Positions 61,801 to 64,000 of a DNA stretch of 64,000 bases are shown in pieces (position 1 is the first letter of the stretch; each line of letters starts with the position of its first letter). The position numbers were made by a program, and so were the translations under genes. Source of the DNA: Takakia lepidozioides (Eukaryota; Streptophyta; Takakiopsida; Takakiales; Takakiaceae); NCBI GenBank assembly GCA_030704615.1, contig CM060732.1:43693053-43757052 (forward strand), written 5' to 3'. Below the pieces are notes generated by a model. That model made no database searches and was not told where the DNA came from. It worked only from the letters and a program-made list of their open reading frames with translations.

Positions 61801-62002
61801 GCGCCGTCGGATACACCTGTGGCATGGGCTGCGCATGAAGCAGAATCACAGTGTCGTTCAGCTCGCTGTCCTCGTCACCGTTAGAATGCAATTGCGGCTG
61901 GATTAAATGTTCCAGCGCCCATTCCAGAGCGTAGGTGCTCTCGTCACTCTCGTCCACGCTCACCAGCACTCTCCTTCTCTGCCCCTTGCCCATCTCTGCC
62001 AA
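58870..62002 (-). CDS. Universal stress protein (UspA family)
   Basis: Four exons (62002-61777, 61214-61111, 59168-59050, 58948-58870), all GT-AG, give 175 residues, normal for a plant single-domain USP. It opens RRRVLVSVDESDESTYALEW, the first strand with the conserved Asp. TVILLHAQP is the second strand, GLFVTPEVTDSLRHYQDN the helix region. The ATP-binding motif G-x2-G-x9-G-S is complete at residues 141-155 (GSRGYGGIKRTFMGS), then VSDYCVRQAKCPVLIVRK. USPs of this type bind ATP and act as homodimers in stress signalling. Intron 2 is about 1.9 kb and holds an unexplained open frame. Intron 1 begins inside a CT repeat and carries an inverted repeat. Confidence 0.95.
59785..60105 (+). other. 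Unassigned open frame inside USP intron 2
   Basis: The plus-strand frame of 106 codons starts MTMESEVKMQGKTEKTFDLM and includes GDDFEILHVVKP, with reasonably protein-like composition. I recognise no family. It is antisense to the host gene and could be a transposon relic or chance. Confidence 0.25.
61385..61560 (-). repeat. Inverted copy of the 56.7-kb repeat, in USP intron 1
   Basis: Read on the minus strand it gives CCTTCATCAATTCTCAAGTA, GGAGTTTTTTATACCTGCCA, then GTCAACAGGTATCGGTA and CCCTCATCACAGGCC in one uninterrupted order. The locus at 56690-57110 holds the same phrases shuffled and triplicated. This intronic copy is probably the less rearranged one. Confidence 0.8.
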
Positions 62003-63763
62003 ACTCTGGTATCTTCCTTCCTATCTTTTCTCCCTCTTTTCTTGCCCTCCCAGAATCTCACTGCTTTGCAATTCAATTTGTCTGTGGCCATTCCACCCGC
62101 TGCTCCAACATAAATCTGAACCACCCTCTCCTTCTGCCTCATCAGCATCCTGTGCCTCATCAGCGACTGCAAGAGGGATCGCTGTGCGTGTCATGCATGC
62201 AAAGAGATGACTGGATGAGGAATCTCGATATTCCGGTAAGGACGAGTGCATGTGATATTCATGGGATGATTTAGGGATGGATGTTGCTCCAAGATTTGCA
62301 AAGGTGGCTGCAAACTGCAAACAGGCTTACTTTGAGAATCTGCCGGGCAAGCCCTCCTCGACCCACACCCCTAATTCTGTCAACGCATGCTCGCCCATGT
62401 TGTCTATCTCTGACAATCCTAGCTCTTAATTCTCTTTTTTTCAATGGTCGGAATTCTGGGTCTCTTTGCTAGAGCCAGCCTGCTGAAGTTGCTGAAATTG
62501 TGGCTCTCTACCCGCCTATCTTGCTGTGCATGCAAATTCTTCTCACGGTCTATGGCCACAAAGCCAGCAGAGACTAATGAGTACATACTCTCTTTCTTCT
62601 GAATCTGACTTCCTGGTTGCATTGACCTAAATTTCTTCAACTTAATGGTCTTTTCTCTTCCCTTGTCAGAAAAAGGTAGATGACTTCGATACGCTGTTGC
62701 AATTTGTTTCGGTTTGTCAATCGAGAACGGTTTAGCTGAGCCAGGCTCTGAGGTCGAGGGCTGTCACACCTTTTATTATGGCAGGAGATGTATCGAACAG
62801 CTGCGAATTCACAAATCGTCTCACGTTTTGTCGGTATCCCCCACCCCTCTTTCCATATTCACATCTTCCTGAAACAATGCTGTTGTCTATTGAATTTGAC
62901 ATGCTGACAAAACGTAGTGCTCTGTGTTCGTGCATTGAAATCCCTACCCGCTCCGTAGGGCTTACGTATTGTGAAATTTAACCTGGGTTTCTCATCACAC
63001 CAAAACATCCCTTGAAGGTAATTGTTCTCTTTCCGTAAACGGTGCCATTTCGGATTCTGAACACAACATGAAAGCATCAAGATAACACAACATGAAACAA
63101 TATGAATCCATCAAGACAAATCGTCAGCACTAAAACATTAACCGAAACCAAAACCAATTTATTTTGCAGGGGACTTGTAAGGCTCAATATGTAGTCTCTC
63201 AGGAGGGGATTAGGCATTGAGAACAAAGTGTGTACAGCTATCAAGACCTCCTGTCTCACAATAAAATTGACTTCCACCCCAAATTGTCAAGCTGAAGGCT
63301 CCGACACTAAATGCCACAGGTGATCTCAAATTGAACTTCTTATTCTCAAACATGAGGGACCCTGTTTTTTAAAGGCACGTGAACTAGCTACAGAACTCTC
63401 TCTCATTCTCCCACTCTCTCTCTCTCTCCCCTCTCTCTTTCCCCTCTCTCTCTCTCTCTCTCCTCTCTTTACCAACTTTGAAAGTCTCGAGGCTGAGCCA
63501 AAAGCCCAGGCCCTCGTGAGGCCTAGTTTTTAGGCAAATCACACACAGCAGATTGATGCTTGTGTGAAGGGATTTCTAGAGGATATCTGGAAAACCCGGA
63601 TTAATTCTTTATATGAAGGTAAGTCTTACTACCAACGTCAGCCCCTGACAGAGGTAGGTTCTGTCCCTTTTGTTCCCGCTCAAACTGGGCGCGGGGTCAA
63701 TGGCCACAAGGCTACGGCAAACAACGTCTTATGAGTACGGTCTCTCCTCTCTCTTTCCACTGC
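62003..63763. other. USP upstream region and simple repeats
   Basis: The promoter and 5' UTR of the stress protein gene should lie in the first few hundred bases. The sequence is T/C-rich near 62010-62060, with no firm TATA box. A long (CT)n microsatellite lies at about 63398-63468. No further gene was recognised before the LINE at the right edge. Confidence 0.4.
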
Positions 63764-64000
63764 AGAGGGGTCAACTCTGAGGTTAAGAAAACCATGCTTT
63801 GTCGCGTTATTAGACCTGCCTTGGAGTACGGATCTGCAATATGGGTTGATAACTCCAACCAGGCTAAGTCTCTAGAATCCATTCAAGTGGGGGTGCTTAA
63901 GGAGTGTATGTCAGCATGCTCCAAAACAGCCAATGTGGCTGTTCGGGGTGAATTTGGCATTCCGTCCTTAAGCTCCCGACGAGATGAATTCAAGATCAGA
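63764..64000 (+). pseudogene. Non-LTR retrotransposon RT C-terminal part, cut by window edge
   Basis: The open frame to the end of the window reads VKKTMLCRVIRPALEYGSAI, WVDNSNQAKSLESIQ, KTANVAVRGEFGIPSLSSRR. This is the conserved post-RT segment of LINE polyproteins (x-P-x-LEYG-x-x-xW, LE-x-xQ, VRGE-x-G). No stop interrupts it here. Upstream sequence was not matched, so the left part is missing or diverged. Confidence 0.75.

Noticed and set aside
62021-62320. 99-codon minus-strand open frame upstream of USP
   Set aside because: No domain is recognised and it lies in the probable USP leader/promoter. Its composition is driven by acidic and polar low-complexity runs.

Overview
This is nuclear DNA from a land plant. 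Four intron-containing plant genes sit in a large volume of decayed transposable elements and non-coding sequence. A Ty3/gypsy element of the fungal-like chromovirus type, known from mosses and lycophytes, and an unusual non-LTR element hint at a non-seed plant (bryophyte or lycophyte). That placement is inference, not proof.

Layout. 1-1370: SINE and repeat pieces. 1892-4381 (+): an intact four-exon RD19/cathepsin-F-like papain protease. 5143-5756: a tandem duplication and one unassigned exon-like piece. 6514-10720: a scrambled SMC1 cohesin pseudogene, with one block of two clean exons inverted. 14150-14904: first copy of a ~755-bp terminal-inverted-repeat element. 17778-18895: a LINE ORF1 remnant. 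18928-22820: a gypsy element whose 5' LTR carries a second copy of the 755-bp element. 22815-24745: a satellite array. 25236-29100: an L1-like LINE ORF2. 29707-34725 (+): a 12-exon pyridoxal kinase. 37092-39207 (-): a three-exon BLADE-ON-PETIOLE (NPR1-family) gene. 40033-40380 (-): a LINE fragment. About 46550-50320: a composite non-LTR element with RNase H, a PCIF1-like segment, a zinc finger and a possible restriction-like endonuclease. 50885-52345: two non-autonomous DNA elements. 54610-55921: two SINEs. 56690-57110 and 61385-61560: inverted duplicates. 58870-62002 (-): a four-exon universal stress protein gene. 63764-64000: a LINE running off the edge.

The four host genes share no obvious pathway: vacuolar proteolysis, vitamin B6 salvage, developmental co-regulation and ATP-binding stress response. 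All four give full-length reading frames when spliced at the sites listed. Two of them use GC-AG introns, three in all.

The most interesting items are the composite non-LTR element at 46.5-50.3 kb, the 755-bp TIR family with apparent 4-bp target duplications, the rearranged SMC1 pseudogene, and the GC-AG introns. No protein-family search could be run. Identities rest on recognised motifs and reading-frame logic.
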